A DNA stretch of 51,702 bases from CAYUNI01 sp964446245 (GCA_964446245.1 CAYUNI010000003.1:1-51702); one strand, 5' to 3'; positions 34,694-43,718 are shown, counted from the stretch's first letter. Numbers and translations: made by a program. The notes: generated by a model not told the origin, from the letters alone.

Positions 34694-34789
34694 TTATAAT
34701 ATTTTTTCTTCTCAGACAAGGGTTTTTATCAGCCAAAATATCTTTATTTTTCAAGCTTTTTTATTTAGTTATCCACAGGCTTTAAAAAT

Positions 34790-35263
34790 TTAGAAGTTGA
34801 GAAACCAAAGTTGATAATTTAAATAAGAAGCAAAAGATACCCATGCAAAATATGGCCAGAGCAAAATAGACGCCCAGCGATTAACTTTCCAAAAAGAGAT
34901 AGCGGTCGCAAGAATAAATATCAGAAGAAAAATGATTTCAACAAAAGCTAGCCCCGGATTTTGGAAACCGAAAAAAATAATTGACCACAATGTATTTAAA
35001 ACAAGTTGAATGGTAAAAAATATGAGTGCTCGTTTTTTGAGGCCGCCTTCAGCTGTTTTTGTCCAAACAAGACCGAGCGCGATACCCATCATCAAAAAAA
35101 GTATTGTCCAGACAGGCATAAAAACCCAATTTTCTGGCGCCAGCTCTGGTTTCAAAAGATTGTTATACCAAGAATTGATATTCGGGCTGGTAAATAACGC
35201 CCCGATAAATCCGGCGAGCTGAGGAATGACTAAAGCGACAACAAAAATTAATATTTTTTTCAT
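34790..35263 (-). CDS. tspO: TspO/MBR-family membrane protein
   Basis: Five-helix membrane protein related to TspO and the mitochondrial translocator protein. The family binds porphyrins and related tetrapyrroles. Typical features are the Trp-rich N-terminal loop WYNNLLKPELAPENWVFMPVWTILF (read in parts) and the closing RWASILLWPYFAWVSFASYLN. The length of 157 is normal. It starts 4 bases after the ZIP transporter stop. Its role in an organism with few tetrapyrrole enzymes is unclear. Confidence 0.9.
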   Translation of the reverse strand: MKKILIFVVALVIPQLAGFIGALFTSPNINSWYNNLLKPELAPENWVFMPVWTILFLMMGIALGLVWTKTAEGGLKKRALIFFTIQLVLNTLWSIIFFGFQNPGLAFVEIIFLLIFILATAISFWKVNRWASILLWPYFAWVSFASYLNYQLWFLNF

Positions 35264-35267
35264 TAGA

Positions 35268-35990
35268 TTATAAATTAGCGGCTAATTTGATAGCAAAATA
35301 TAAAACAATTATACCTAATATGGTGACAATGGTCGTCCATGTTGTTGGATGTTCATGGTGACTTTCTGGCAACAAGTCACTGGCTCCAATGTACAAAAAG
35401 AAGCCAGCAAAAAGGGCTAAGATTATCGCTAAACTTTTTTCTGGCAAGCTAAAAAACAATGTAGAAAAAATTCCTAAAACGGGCGCGGTAGCATCAATCA
35501 AGAGCCAGCGAAAAGCTTGTGTGTGGTTACCCTGATTTTTAAAAATCATATTAACGGTGTTAATCCCGTCAGAAAAATCATGGACCAAGACAGCAACAGC
35601 GACGATCACTCCAACAGAAACAGACACCTGAAAAGCTAGCCCGACAGCTATTCCGTCAATAAAGCTATGGATAGAAAGACTTCCCGCACCTAAAAGCCCT
35701 CGAGGTTTAATTACTTGATGATGGCCTTCGGAATGGCTATGGAAGAGAACTGCTCGGTCTAAGATTAAATAAAAAATGAAGCCGATAGCCACGAGTGTTG
35801 TCAGCGAAGAAACGGGGAAATATTGCCCACCAAGCTCTATCGCCTCAGGAATTAAATCAAAAAAAGCCACGCCAATTATTGCTCCAGCGCTAAAACCAAG
35901 TATCAGATGTAAACGATCTTTAAATTTTAAAGCGAAAAGTCCTCCCAATAAGGTAGAACAAAAGGTTGCCAACGCAATCCAAACAATCAT
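35268..35990 (-). CDS. ZIP-family metal transporter
   Basis: Eight-helix transporter of the ZIP family that takes up Zn2+ or other divalent metals. TM4 carries HSFIDGIAVGLAF and TM5 carries HDFSDGINTVNM, the paired H-x3-D metal sites. A histidine-rich loop (HSHSEGHHQ) lies between TM3 and TM4, and ESHHEHP lies near the C-terminus. The length of 240 is normal. The gene is first in a pair with tspO and has an extended -10 box 9 bases before the ATG. Confidence 0.92.
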   Translation of the reverse strand: MIVWIALATFCSTLLGGLFALKFKDRLHLILGFSAGAIIGVAFFDLIPEAIELGGQYFPVSSLTTLVAIGFIFYLILDRAVLFHSHSEGHHQVIKPRGLLGAGSLSIHSFIDGIAVGLAFQVSVSVGVIVAVAVLVHDFSDGINTVNMIFKNQGNHTQAFRWLLIDATAPVLGIFSTLFFSLPEKSLAIILALFAGFFLYIGASDLLPESHHEHPTTWTTIVTILGIIVLYFAIKLAANL

Positions 35991-35999
35991 ATTGTTTTA

Positions 36000-36008
36000 A
36001 TTATATCA
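36000..36008 (-). promoter_or_regulatory. Extended -10 promoter of the ZIP transporter gene
   Basis: TGATATAAT on the - strand, 9 bases before the ATG. Confidence 0.6.
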
Positions 36009-36013
36009 TCCAA

Positions 36014-37243
36014 TTAAGCATTTTGACCAGCAACATACCCTGTCGTCCAACATAGTTGGAGAGAAAAACCACCAGAAGGACGGTTGATATTTAACAAGTC
36101 GCCGGTAATAAAAAGATTAGAGACTATCTTTGAACGCATAGTTCTAGTATCTAATTCTTTTAAATCCAAGCCTCCATCAGAAACAATCGCCCGATCATAG
36201 CCCATCAAACCAGAAATTGTCATTGGTATATTTTTAAATAATTGGCCAATTCGTTTTCGATCGTCTCGGCTAATTTCATTGACCTTTTGATTGAGGTCGA
36301 GTTCAGAAAGTAAAACAATAATTCCCGGCCCCATACCTTCGGGAGAAATTTCTTTTACCACATTTTTAAGAGTTTTATTTTTATTAGCATTAAAAATTTT
36401 CAATATTTGTCGATCTAAAGACCCGAGATCAGTCTCAGGGAAAGCATCAATTTTGGCAGTCACTTGACCCTGCTCCAAAAAAGGTTTGATTTTAGCCGAG
36501 CTATTCATCACCAGTGGCCCCGATAAACCAAAATGAGTAAATAAAATCTTGCCGGTCTTAGAAAATAACCTCTTTCCTTCAAGAAAGAAGCTTATTTTCA
36601 TAAAAGACAACGATACTCCTGCTAGATTTTTAACCCAATTTTCTTCTACGGCCAGCGGGACAAGGTCTGGTGTCGGTGACGTGATTTTATGACCAAGAAA
36701 TTCTAGCCACTTAAAACCATCTCCAGTTGAACCTGTTTCAGGGTGTGATACACCACCAGTGGCCAAAATAAAACTTTTAGCTATATATTCTGCCCGCCCA
36801 CATTTAACAGAAATAATCTTTCCCTTTTCGGTAATTATTTTTTCTACTTTAGTATTGGTCTTTATGGTCACCCCATTTTGTCTTAAAAATTGCTCTAGAG
36901 CGAGACAAACATCCGACGCCTTCTGACTTTGAGGAAAAGCCCGCAAACGAGCCTCGATTACCAAAGGAAGCTTTAATTTTTCAAAAAAAGAGAAGGTGTC
37001 TTTAACTCCAAATTGAGAAAAAGCAGAAAACAAAAAATCTTGTTTTTCACCATAATGTTTGAGAAAAAGACGTTGATCATATTCGGCATTGGTAATATTG
37101 CATCGTCCTCCTCCAGTGATTTTTAATTTCTCGCCTAGATTTTTATTTTTTTCTAACAATAAAACTTTCTGTCCGCGCTGGCCAGCAATCCCCGCCGCCA
37201 TCATACCCGAAGCACCTCCGCCAATTACGATTACATCATACAT
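36014..37243 (-). CDS. HI0933/BaiN-family flavoprotein
   Basis: FAD-dependent NAD(P)-type oxidoreductase. The N-terminal dinucleotide fold is DVIVIGGGASGMMAAGIAGQ. The family signature KITGGGRCNITN follows about 40 residues later, and the C-terminal end is FITGDLLNINRPSGGFSLQ. The start at 37243 is chosen because its ATG is 1 base after the stop of the VanY-like gene; a TTG 4 codons earlier opens the frame. The 409-residue length is normal. Substrates of this family are poorly defined; relatives reduce steroid or secondary bile acid intermediates. Confidence 0.88.
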   Translation of the reverse strand: MYDVIVIGGGASGMMAAGIAGQRGQKVLLLEKNKNLGEKLKITGGGRCNITNAEYDQRLFLKHYGEKQDFLFSAFSQFGVKDTFSFFEKLKLPLVIEARLRAFPQSQKASDVCLALEQFLRQNGVTIKTNTKVEKIITEKGKIISVKCGRAEYIAKSFILATGGVSHPETGSTGDGFKWLEFLGHKITSPTPDLVPLAVEENWVKNLAGVSLSFMKISFFLEGKRLFSKTGKILFTHFGLSGPLVMNSSAKIKPFLEQGQVTAKIDAFPETDLGSLDRQILKIFNANKNKTLKNVVKEISPEGMGPGIIVLLSELDLNQKVNEISRDDRKRIGQLFKNIPMTISGLMGYDRAIVSDGGLDLKELDTRTMRSKIVSNLFITGDLLNINRPSGGFSLQLCWTTGYVAGQNA

Positions 37244-37244
37244 G

Positions 37245-38129
37245 CTATTTATCAAATATTTTTACCAAATAATTATTTATCTCCCTTTGGCTAGTATAAT
37301 AAAATGTCTTATTTTCATTATGCAGACGAGTGGCCAATTCTACTCCGACAAATCTCCAATGCCACGGTTCAAATTGATAATAAGTATTTTGTAAGGGGTA
37401 GGACAAAATAAATCCATATTTATAAGCATTGGCCAGCAACCATTCATAGGCTGGGCTTTTGGCAAATTTAGTAAATCCCGAACCAAGATTAAGGGTAGTA
37501 AAATCTAAAGCCGAACCAAGCTGGTGCTCTGAATAGCCCTGATCCGCCGAAAACTTATTAGCCCCAGAACCATAAGTCATTTTATAATTAGTTTTTAAGG
37601 TCGCCTGAGTCCCAAAAGAACGATAAGCAGAAATAATCAAAATCGGGACATTTTCTTTCTCGGCAGCTAAAAGTAGCTTCTCTAAAAATGGCAAAATATC
37701 AGTATGGATTTGTTCTACTTTATTTTTATTAAATAAATATTTCTGATCAATCTCTGATAAGCGAGCAGGAATATAATTTTCATTTAAAAAATAAATTTTG
37801 GAGTATTTTTGTAAAAGCTCTTTATCAGTTTGACTAAGCTTGGTAAGAGTCCCCACATTATCAGCAATCTGTCTTACTTGCTCAGCTAAAGTCTCGCCTT
37901 TTTCTCGTTCGATTGTTAAATTTCCAAGCAAGTTAAAATTTTCATTTTTTAATTGCTGGAGATTGTTTTTAGTAAAATTTAAATCAGCCTCTACTTTTCC
38001 GAGTTTCTTTTTTAATTCTAAATTCTCTTGCCAAGTAATACCGCCCCAACTCAATAAGCCCAAAACTAAAAATAAAGCCACGGCTTGTGGCATCTCAGTC
38101 TCTCTCTGAAGCCAGTCTTTTAATTTCAT
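37245..38129 (-). CDS. VanY-like D-alanyl-D-alanine carboxypeptidase (M15)
   Basis: Membrane-anchored peptidoglycan peptidase that trims D-Ala from stem peptides. A helix (about 16-32) is followed by a coiled coil (about 35-90) that projects the domain outward. The M15 zinc site reads SEHQLGSALDF (His, Asp) with the second His in EPWHWRFVG. SAYRSFGTQ is the usual segment preceding the site. The length of 294 is typical of this CPR-style architecture. It is coupled to the flavoprotein gene downstream and has an extended -10 box 13 bases before the ATG. Confidence 0.92.
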   Translation of the reverse strand: MKLKDWLQRETEMPQAVALFLVLGLLSWGGITWQENLELKKKLGKVEADLNFTKNNLQQLKNENFNLLGNLTIEREKGETLAEQVRQIADNVGTLTKLSQTDKELLQKYSKIYFLNENYIPARLSEIDQKYLFNKNKVEQIHTDILPFLEKLLLAAEKENVPILIISAYRSFGTQATLKTNYKMTYGSGANKFSADQGYSEHQLGSALDFTTLNLGSGFTKFAKSPAYEWLLANAYKYGFILSYPLQNTYYQFEPWHWRFVGVELATRLHNENKTFYYTSQREINNYLVKIFDK

Positions 38130-38142
38130 ACTCAGTAGCTTA

Positions 38143-38151
38143 ATTTTAGCA
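38143..38151 (-). promoter_or_regulatory. Extended -10 promoter of the VanY-like gene
   Basis: TGCTAAAAT on the - strand, 13 bases before the ATG. Confidence 0.55.
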
Positions 38152-38224
38152 CAAAATTAATTTCTAAAAAACACATCAAAAAAGCTCCCCACAGACAAAA
38201 GGGATGTCAAAAAGTTTGAACAAA

Positions 38225-38359
38225 CTAACTACGCTTTCGCTTGCGATCTCGCTTAACCCTCAAAGCATCGAGAGTCGCCTTTTTAATCGCCAAACGCTTT
38301 TTTGTCTTACGGGAGCGAGAGGTTTTGTTTTTAATATCCTGACTTAATCTTTTTGCCAT
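38225..38359 (-). CDS. Small highly basic protein, 44 aa
   Basis: Short frame beginning MAKRLSQDIKNK. About half of the residues are Lys or Arg (RSRKTKKRLAIKKA, RVKRDRKRKRS). An extended -10 box TGCTAAAAT (38369-38377) lies 9 bases before the ATG and a short AAGGA follows it, which supports expression. The charge suggests an RNA- or ribosome-binding protein, but it does not match any ribosomal protein I know. Confidence 0.55.
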   Translation of the reverse strand: MAKRLSQDIKNKTSRSRKTKKRLAIKKATLDALRVKRDRKRKRS

Positions 38360-38390
38360 ATGTCCTTAATTTTAGCATAAATTTTATCAG

Positions 38391-38426
38391 AAATCAAAAA
38401 CCCTTCTTGAGAAGGGTTTTTGATTT
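38391..38426 (-). terminator. Terminator downstream of the FN3 surface protein gene
   Basis: 17-base perfect arms AAATCAAAAACCCTTCT and complement, almost no loop, 6 bases after the stop. The stem carries its own A/T tracts, so it can act in both directions. Confidence 0.75.
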
Positions 38427-38432
38427 GGTTTT

Positions 38433-39740
38433 TTAATTGCCGGTAGTTTTAATCTTTGCTTGCAATTCTTTGACTTGTTGCAGTAATGTTTGAATTTGCA
38501 AGATCAAGCTCGAGCGAGCATCGTTATTATTTTTGTTTAATTCTGCTCGTGTAGCTGGTCCAATAGAACCCAATGCTCGCAAACCATGAGCTTTTTGATA
38601 AGCTTTGACAGCAGCAACCGTAGCTTTGCCATAATACCCTGTTGCCTTGCCGGTCAAAAAACCCTCAGCGATCAAGCGGTTTTGCAAAGCGGCCACTTCT
38701 TTTCCTCGTGAGCCAAGATTGAGAGGAAGATTAAAGGTTAAAACTAACTTAGGAGCCTTAATCGCAGGAGCGGGTTGATTAGTAAGTGGAGAAGTATTTG
38801 CAAAACCGCTTCCACCGCCAGAACTCGCGCAACTGGCAGTATTAGTAGTGACCGTAGATGACCAGCTTCCCACGACTAAATCAGTATTTCTTGCTTGGAC
38901 TCGGAATTGATAAGTTGTACCGCAAGACAAATTTTCAAAAGCATAGCTTGAAGCAGAAATCCAGCCAGAACTTGTCGCCGTGGTAATATTTTCAACATAA
39001 TACTCGACCCCAGAACCAGCACCAGAAAAAGAAGCGGTAATTTTTGTTGAATTATTGGCGATAACAGAGAGGGTGGGAATATCAGCAGCAGTATAAATAG
39101 CAGTACTTGCTGAAGAGGTGGCGGCATTTATCCCGTCACCGTTTCGAGCAACGACGGAAAATTGATAGCTAGTGTTTGGGGTCAAACTTATGGCTGAACC
39201 AGTCCAATCTGTCGATTTAAAGTAGGAGATGGTATCAGATTCAACCCCGGCAACCGTTAAGTATTTGCTAGTAGTCACATTATAGATTGCGTAGGTGGTA
39301 GAAGCGGTCGGATTACTATTGGCATTAATTGTAATATTAAGAGTAGAAGTTGCTGGAGAATTTACTGTTGGTGCTAAAGCTGGGTTAGCTAGAGTATAAA
39401 ATGGTGACGAAGTGGCAAGAGCAGAAAAAGTTGTTCCATTAGTCCCAGAGAAAACCACTACCCAGTATCTAGTGTTAGGTGCAAGGCCAGTATAATTGAA
39501 AGACAAGGTTGTGGTGGGGGTTATCACTGTGGGATTACTAGCAAAAGTCGCTCCATCAGTTGAAGAAGCAACAGCATAAAAAACTTCTGTTCCCCCTCCC
39601 CATTCCCAACTATAAGTCACGGTACTAGTGCCGATATTACTGGTAGAAGTGCCTGTCGGCGTCAAAGGAGCAGCTTCCGCTATTGTTATTACAAAGAAAA
39701 AAGAAATGAAACAAAGCAGTAAGCAAATATAATTTTTCAT
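38433..39740 (-). CDS. Secreted fibronectin type III / peptidoglycan-binding protein
   Basis: A signal peptide (NYICLLLCFISFFFVITIAEA) starts at the ATG at 39740, preferred over the upstream ATG at 39794 because it begins the hydrophobic signal. Three fibronectin-III-like repeats follow (about 25-115, 120-215, 220-305 of the mature frame), with conserved NTRYWVVVFSG, NTSYQFSVVARN and GTTYQFRVQARN strands. Near the C-terminus is a PG_binding_1 domain (LGSRGKEVAALQNRLIAEGF...SIGPATRAELNKNN) and a short coiled-coil tail. It is probably a cell-surface or attachment protein bound to the wall. Confidence 0.85.
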   Translation of the reverse strand: MKNYICLLLCFISFFFVITIAEAAPLTPTGTSTSNIGTSTVTYSWEWGGGTEVFYAVASSTDGATFASNPTVITPTTTLSFNYTGLAPNTRYWVVVFSGTNGTTFSALATSSPFYTLANPALAPTVNSPATSTLNITINANSNPTASTTYAIYNVTTSKYLTVAGVESDTISYFKSTDWTGSAISLTPNTSYQFSVVARNGDGINAATSSASTAIYTAADIPTLSVIANNSTKITASFSGAGSGVEYYVENITTATSSGWISASSYAFENLSCGTTYQFRVQARNTDLVVGSWSSTVTTNTASCASSGGGSGFANTSPLTNQPAPAIKAPKLVLTFNLPLNLGSRGKEVAALQNRLIAEGFLTGKATGYYGKATVAAVKAYQKAHGLRALGSIGPATRAELNKNNNDARSSLILQIQTLLQQVKELQAKIKTTGN

Positions 39741-39935
39741 AACATGGTATTTATTAATTTTATTTAATTTTTGACAGATATTTATTATCGACATAAGATT
39801 TAATCCCCCGCTGATCCTTGACCGTCCGCAAACTAAAATCCCGCATTCTTATTCTTCATAATAACATAAAATCTCCCCTCAATATCATCTGTGGATAATT
39901 TCAACAATCATTTTAAAATACCTTCAGCAATAATT

Positions 39936-40247
39936 TCATTGACCCATAAAAACAATTCTCAGAATAACAATAACAAAAGTAAGTAAGGCAAAACTGGCTA
40001 CTGTTTTAAAAAAGAAGGAAAACGCTTGCCTCTTTTCACCATTCAAAAAAAGTTGCACTGGTTCACCAAGAAACAAATACCCCATTAACGCTGCCGACAA
40101 GACAAAAACCGATAAAAAAATTGCCGGATCAAGAAATTTGTCTGGCGTATTCGGTCGCCCCCAAAAATAAACAGTAGAGACTAAAATAATAATATAAAAT
40201 TCAGCTAAAAAACCATTAAAATAGGGGTTTTTGAAAAAATTAACCAT
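39936..40247 (-). CDS. Small multi-pass membrane protein (3 helices)
   Basis: Three or four hydrophobic segments and no recognisable family. A TTG at 40280 would give 114 residues and overlap the upstream gene by 11 bases. The ATG at 40247 gives 103 residues. The choice is open, with the ATG being the safer one. It is probably co-transcribed with the upstream 123-aa membrane protein. Confidence 0.55.
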   Translation of the reverse strand: MVNFFKNPYFNGFLAEFYIIILVSTVYFWGRPNTPDKFLDPAIFLSVFVLSAALMGYLFLGEPVQLFLNGEKRQAFSFFFKTVASFALLTFVIVILRIVFMGQ

Positions 40248-40269
40248 AAAGATAAAAATTAGAAAAAAC

Positions 40270-40641
40270 TTAATAAACAAACCCTATCATAAAGAAACAC
40301 ACTCCAATTAAAAAAATTATTCCTCCCCATACTAGCTGATGCCGTTCAAACATCTGAGCTTTTTTATTGACGCGATCAGGAAAACCAATTTTTTCAATCC
40401 CCTTGGATAGAGTAACCCACCCCAATATCGTAACCGCGACTCGCCAATCAGTCACCCAAATATTGTGCAAGACAACAGTCACCAGGCCTAACAAAAAGGT
40501 AATATACCCTGTAGAAATAGTGACCGCTCGGTCATCAGTATATTTTATAACCCGACCCAAAAATCTTGCGCTAATAGATAGTCCACCCAAAATCATAAAA
40601 AGACTCCCCCAAAATTTTGCCAATAAAATTGAAATCTCCAT
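40270..40641 (-). CDS. Small multi-pass membrane protein, 123 aa
   Basis: Four predicted helices (ILLAKFWGSLFMILGGLSI, VTISTGYITFLLGLVTVVL, AVTILGWVTLSKG and LVWGGIIFLIGVCFFMIGF). The pattern resembles small integral membrane proteins of unknown role. It forms a pair with the 103-114 aa membrane protein downstream. Confidence 0.6.
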   Translation of the reverse strand: MEISILLAKFWGSLFMILGGLSISARFLGRVIKYTDDRAVTISTGYITFLLGLVTVVLHNIWVTDWRVAVTILGWVTLSKGIEKIGFPDRVNKKAQMFERHQLVWGGIIFLIGVCFFMIGFVY

Positions 40642-40677
40642 TTGAAATTAATTTTTATCTTTTAACTTTATTTTTAT

Positions 40678-41130
40678 CTAAGTCCTCTTTTCAAGCCTTT
40701 TCCTTAATTCGCCGATAACCGCTTTTTCCCAAAATTTCATAGAGAACCAGCCGATAAGTGGTCGAGCAATGACACGCAACCAGCGCTTATGAATGGCGAC
40801 TTGGTAAGTATAGTCGATTATAGTTCCTTCTGGATGGCTGGAGAGTAATAATTCCTCGTGTCCAGAAGTCCCAAATTTAGGGCTATCATTGTCTGAAATA
40901 TATCCTCTTCCAGAAATAATCTGCGTTTTCATTTTTACGGGAAATTTTTGACCGAATGATTTAACAATTGCCTCCATTTCTAAATAATTTTCTTCGCGTT
41001 TTATAACCTGTATCGATTCCGCAACTCTTGGAAAATATTTAGGAAATTTTTCAAAATCTGTCATCACATTAAACACCTCCGAAACAGGAGCCTTAATCAG
41101 CCACTTGGCATGAAGAGCGATGTCTTTCAT
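40678..41130 (-). CDS. SRPBCC/START-domain protein (COQ10-like)
   Basis: 150 residues with the SRPBCC layout: an N-terminal strand ALHAKWLIKAPVSEVFNVMTDFEKFPKYFPRV (read in parts), several strands, and a long C-terminal helix AVIGELRKRLEKR. Members bind hydrophobic ligands such as ubiquinone precursors or lipids. A perfect TATAAT lies 6 bases before the ATG, so the mRNA is predicted to be leaderless. The ligand is unknown. Confidence 0.82.
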   Translation of the reverse strand: MKDIALHAKWLIKAPVSEVFNVMTDFEKFPKYFPRVAESIQVIKREENYLEMEAIVKSFGQKFPVKMKTQIISGRGYISDNDSPKFGTSGHEELLLSSHPEGTIIDYTYQVAIHKRWLRVIARPLIGWFSMKFWEKAVIGELRKRLEKRT

Positions 41131-41157
41131 ATAATAATTATACTAAAAATTCTAACC

Positions 41158-41277
41158 CTAAAAAAGAAAAGACCACCCAAGGGAAGTCTTTTCCCTTGGG
41201 TGAATTCTCCTCTGAAACGCAACACCAGATTTGAAAGTCCCACTAGGGTCACAAAAAAGCATGTAGAAATGCCACAT
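41158..41277 (-). pseudogene. Possible degenerate GIY-YIG-like fragment
   Basis: A 39-codon frame beginning MWHFYMLFCDPSGTF that faintly echoes the start of YhbQ-type GIY-YIG proteins (MWYVYIL.C..G.LYTG...RR). It runs into a terminator hairpin, so the last residues encode stem bases. It is probably a remnant or chance similarity. Confidence 0.2.
41161..41202 (-). terminator. Terminator downstream of the peptidase E gene
   Basis: Stem CACCCAAGGGA/TCCCTTGGGTG (11 bases each) followed on the - strand by GTCTTTTCTTTTTT. The ~210 bases between it and the stop of the S51 gene hold no clear gene. Confidence 0.75.
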
Positions 41278-41414
41278 GTTTAAATTATATACCCATTCTA
41301 GACTTGGCCCGCACTGAGCTCTTGTGGTGAGCCAGTCGAACTATGCCGAAGTACTCCCCTCTTAGTAAACAAGTTCAGAACTCTTGGCTGGGAAAGAATT
41401 AAAAATGACCTAAA

Positions 41415-42017
41415 TCAAATCAATGTTCTTTGGGACTCGGAAATTACCAGAGCTTGATCATTGGTTAATTCTTGAATTGGGTAAGAGACTTTTTTCTTAA
41501 ATTCTTCAACTTCATCCCTATTTTTCTCTTCTTCAAAATGAGGAAATATAGCGGTGTCGGTAAAATTAAATCCTTCCATATCCTCTAATCCTATTTCATT
41601 ATCGTCACCATCGATTCCCCAACCAGCAATCTCTATACTCGGACCAGCAATAATACTGCCAGCAGAGACGCCAAAATAAATTGTTCCTTTAGAAACTTGA
41701 GACTTAATATAATTATCAATTCCCGTATTCCTCATCTTGCTTAAAATAGAAAAAGTGTTGCCTCCACAAACATAGATGACATCAAAATTCTGCAAATCAT
41801 CAACACTAAAAGATTCATTCATATTCAGGACAACAACTTTAAATCCAAGATCTTCTACTTCTTTTCTAGATTCATTTATGTAAAAATTCTCTTCTTTGTT
41901 TTGACCATAAGCGACGACAAGAAGGCTCGTTTCTTTTGGCTCTCTAACTAGCAATTTTAAAAAAGCATTAACAATTTTTTGGTTTGATAAACCGGCCGAA
42001 GTAAGTATTAATTTCAT
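41415..42017 (-). CDS. Peptidase E (S51 family), dipeptidase-like
   Basis: Serine peptidase of the flavodoxin-like S51 family that cleaves Asp-X dipeptides. The nucleophile is S118 in FGVSAGSIIAG. The family segment YVCGGNTFSIL lies upstream and the acid/His part HFEEEKN downstream. The length of 200 is slightly shorter than E. coli PepE (229). An extended -10 box (TGATATAGT, 42024-42032) ends 6 bases before the ATG, so the mRNA is probably leaderless. It stands alone, next to the accessory island. Confidence 0.85.
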   Translation of the reverse strand: MKLILTSAGLSNQKIVNAFLKLLVREPKETSLLVVAYGQNKEENFYINESRKEVEDLGFKVVVLNMNESFSVDDLQNFDVIYVCGGNTFSILSKMRNTGIDNYIKSQVSKGTIYFGVSAGSIIAGPSIEIAGWGIDGDDNEIGLEDMEGFNFTDTAIFPHFEEEKNRDEVEEFKKKVSYPIQELTNDQALVISESQRTLI

Positions 42018-42079
42018 AAATTAACTATATCAAAAGTTCTGTACCCTATCTAGATTGTCTTAAATGGGCCTTGTAAAAT

Positions 42080-42223
42080 ATGGATTTAAAAATGCTCGAC
42101 ATTGCACGAGAAATAGGAACCTTTTGGAAAGAGAATAAAGCCCACATTTGGCTACCAAATATCAAGCAGGGTTTCTTTGGAATTACGAGGCCGACTGAGG
42201 CTGAGATGAGAAAGTATCGTTAA
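42080..42223 (+). CDS. Possible small ORF, 47 aa
   Basis: Frame MDLKMLDIAREIGTF... with aromatic and basic residues (AHIWLPNIKQGFFG, RPTEAEMRKYR). No Shine-Dalgarno is present. A TAAAAT box sits 12 bases before an internal ATG (42092), which would be a leaderless start. It does not match a family I know and may be a remnant of a larger gene at the island edge. Confidence 0.3.
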   Translation: MDLKMLDIAREIGTFWKENKAHIWLPNIKQGFFGITRPTEAEMRKYR

Positions 42224-42298
42224 TCTTAAATGGTAGAACTAGAATGAAAAAAGAAATTAAATATTTAATCTTTCACAGTATTATTATAGTAATTTTTA

Positions 42299-42307
42299 TG
42301 CTAAAAT
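42299..42307 (+). promoter_or_regulatory. Extended -10 promoter of the ParB-like gene
   Basis: TGCTAAAAT, 18 bases before the ATG at 42326. Confidence 0.5.
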
Positions 42308-42325
42308 TACACCATATTAAATTCT

Positions 42326-43717
42326 ATGCCAAAACAGATTATAAATTATCAAGATAAATGGAAGGTACAAAAAGTCAAAATAAAAGATCTTGTTTTGGAT
42401 GTTAAGAATATTAGACTAGGCATTGAGCATAGTTCTCAAGATGAAATAATTAATGACTTATTTATTAATGAGAATGCGATGGATATTTTAGAGAATATCT
42501 ATCAAATTGGTTATTTCCCCGATGAACCACCGGTTGTCATAAAAGAAAATAAAGACCTTGTTGTACTTGAAGGTAACCGTAGAGTTGTATCTTTAAAAGC
42601 AATGTTGAGTCCTGGCATTGCCCCGGCAAAATTTTCTCAGAAAATCAAAAAAATGATGGAAGGACATAGTCCTATCGAAGAGATTAATGTTCACGTTGCG
42701 ACATCCCGTAACGAAGCAATGGAATACTTGGCGGCCAAGCACACAAAAACAACTAGAAAACCTTGGACGGCACTTAGACGAGCTTATTTTTATTATGCGC
42801 AAAAAGAACAAGGGCAGACCGTAGATAAACTCATTGAGAGATATAAAGGAGTAGATATTGCCGGATACATAAAAATGTACGAAATGCATCATGTTGCATC
42901 CTCTCTAAAAAACATAACCGAAGATGTTCGTAAAAAAGTTTTAAATAAGGGAACATTTAATATATCAACTCTGGAGAGATTCTATTCTGACAAGTACATT
43001 CAAGATTCTCTCGGTATCGAATTTGATAAGACGACCGGTGAGTCCAAAGTTCCATCGTCTGATGATTTTGACAAGGTCTATTCTAGGGTTATTACCGACA
43101 TTACATCTGGTATAGCTACATCTCGTAAGGAGTTGTCTAAGGAGTCAGACCGTAAGAAATACATCGATTCAGTGATAAATGAAGTATTGGAAGGTAAAAA
43201 AGTTTCAAAACAAACAAAGAAATCTGCTTTCTCTTTTAAACAGGGTAAGATATCCACGAAGAAACAAAAAGGTCTTATCTCGAAGAATATTGATAATCCA
43301 TTAGATAGTCCAGGTGTTGGTCGTGTATTGTGGGAGTTACAAAATATGGATTATGCAAAGTATCCAAACGCTACCGCTGATCTCCTTCGTACTTTTTTGG
43401 AAATTGTTCTAAAGAAATATCTAGAGGATACTAATTCGTTGCCAAATCCTACTGACAAGAATGGAAAAAAGAAATTTGTAATGTTGAGTCATGTATTGGC
43501 TAAAATAAAAGCGGATCTTCAAAAAGATTCTAATACTAAACTTGTTCAGGTTGTACAGGAAATTGAACAAAATAAATGGTATTTAGATAGCATTAACCAT
43601 AATCCCGATGTTTTTGCTGTCGAAGATAGAGTTAAAGATGCGTGGGATCAAATATATCCACTGGTTAAATTTTTATTTGACGATTATAAAAAGAAAGTGA
43701 CATTAAAGAAAAATTGA
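42326..43717 (+). CDS. ParB/Srx-type nuclease-fold domain protein, 463 aa
   Basis: The N-terminal part has the ParB-like core: DLVLDVKNIRLG, then VIKENKDLVVLEGNRRVVSLKAML, where EGNRRVVSLK is the conserved loop. A long helical, Lys-rich C-terminal part (about 150-463) has a KTFxQ-like segment and ends in coiled-coil-like helices. Stand-alone ParB-type proteins occur in defence islands and phages; the exact role is unknown. It is coupled to a D12 adenine methylase 1 base downstream, which suggests a joint DNA-targeting module. Its A+T content is similar to its neighbours in the island. Confidence 0.7.
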   Translation: MPKQIINYQDKWKVQKVKIKDLVLDVKNIRLGIEHSSQDEIINDLFINENAMDILENIYQIGYFPDEPPVVIKENKDLVVLEGNRRVVSLKAMLSPGIAPAKFSQKIKKMMEGHSPIEEINVHVATSRNEAMEYLAAKHTKTTRKPWTALRRAYFYYAQKEQGQTVDKLIERYKGVDIAGYIKMYEMHHVASSLKNITEDVRKKVLNKGTFNISTLERFYSDKYIQDSLGIEFDKTTGESKVPSSDDFDKVYSRVITDITSGIATSRKELSKESDRKKYIDSVINEVLEGKKVSKQTKKSAFSFKQGKISTKKQKGLISKNIDNPLDSPGVGRVLWELQNMDYAKYPNATADLLRTFLEIVLKKYLEDTNSLPNPTDKNGKKKFVMLSHVLAKIKADLQKDSNTKLVQVVQEIEQNKWYLDSINHNPDVFAVEDRVKDAWDQIYPLVKFLFDDYKKKVTLKKN

Positions 43718-43718
43718 T

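Noticed and set aside
34769..34777. Perfect DnaA box TTATCCACA; another at 39890-39898 (reverse)
   Set aside because: Isolated single sites about 5 kb apart with no cluster or AT-rich unwinding region; the number is close to chance for an AT-rich 52-kb window.
41290..41400. Segment with GGTGAGCCAGTCGAAC resembling dispersed REP-like repeats seen in other genomes
   Set aside because: Only one copy in this window and no hairpin; cannot be supported.
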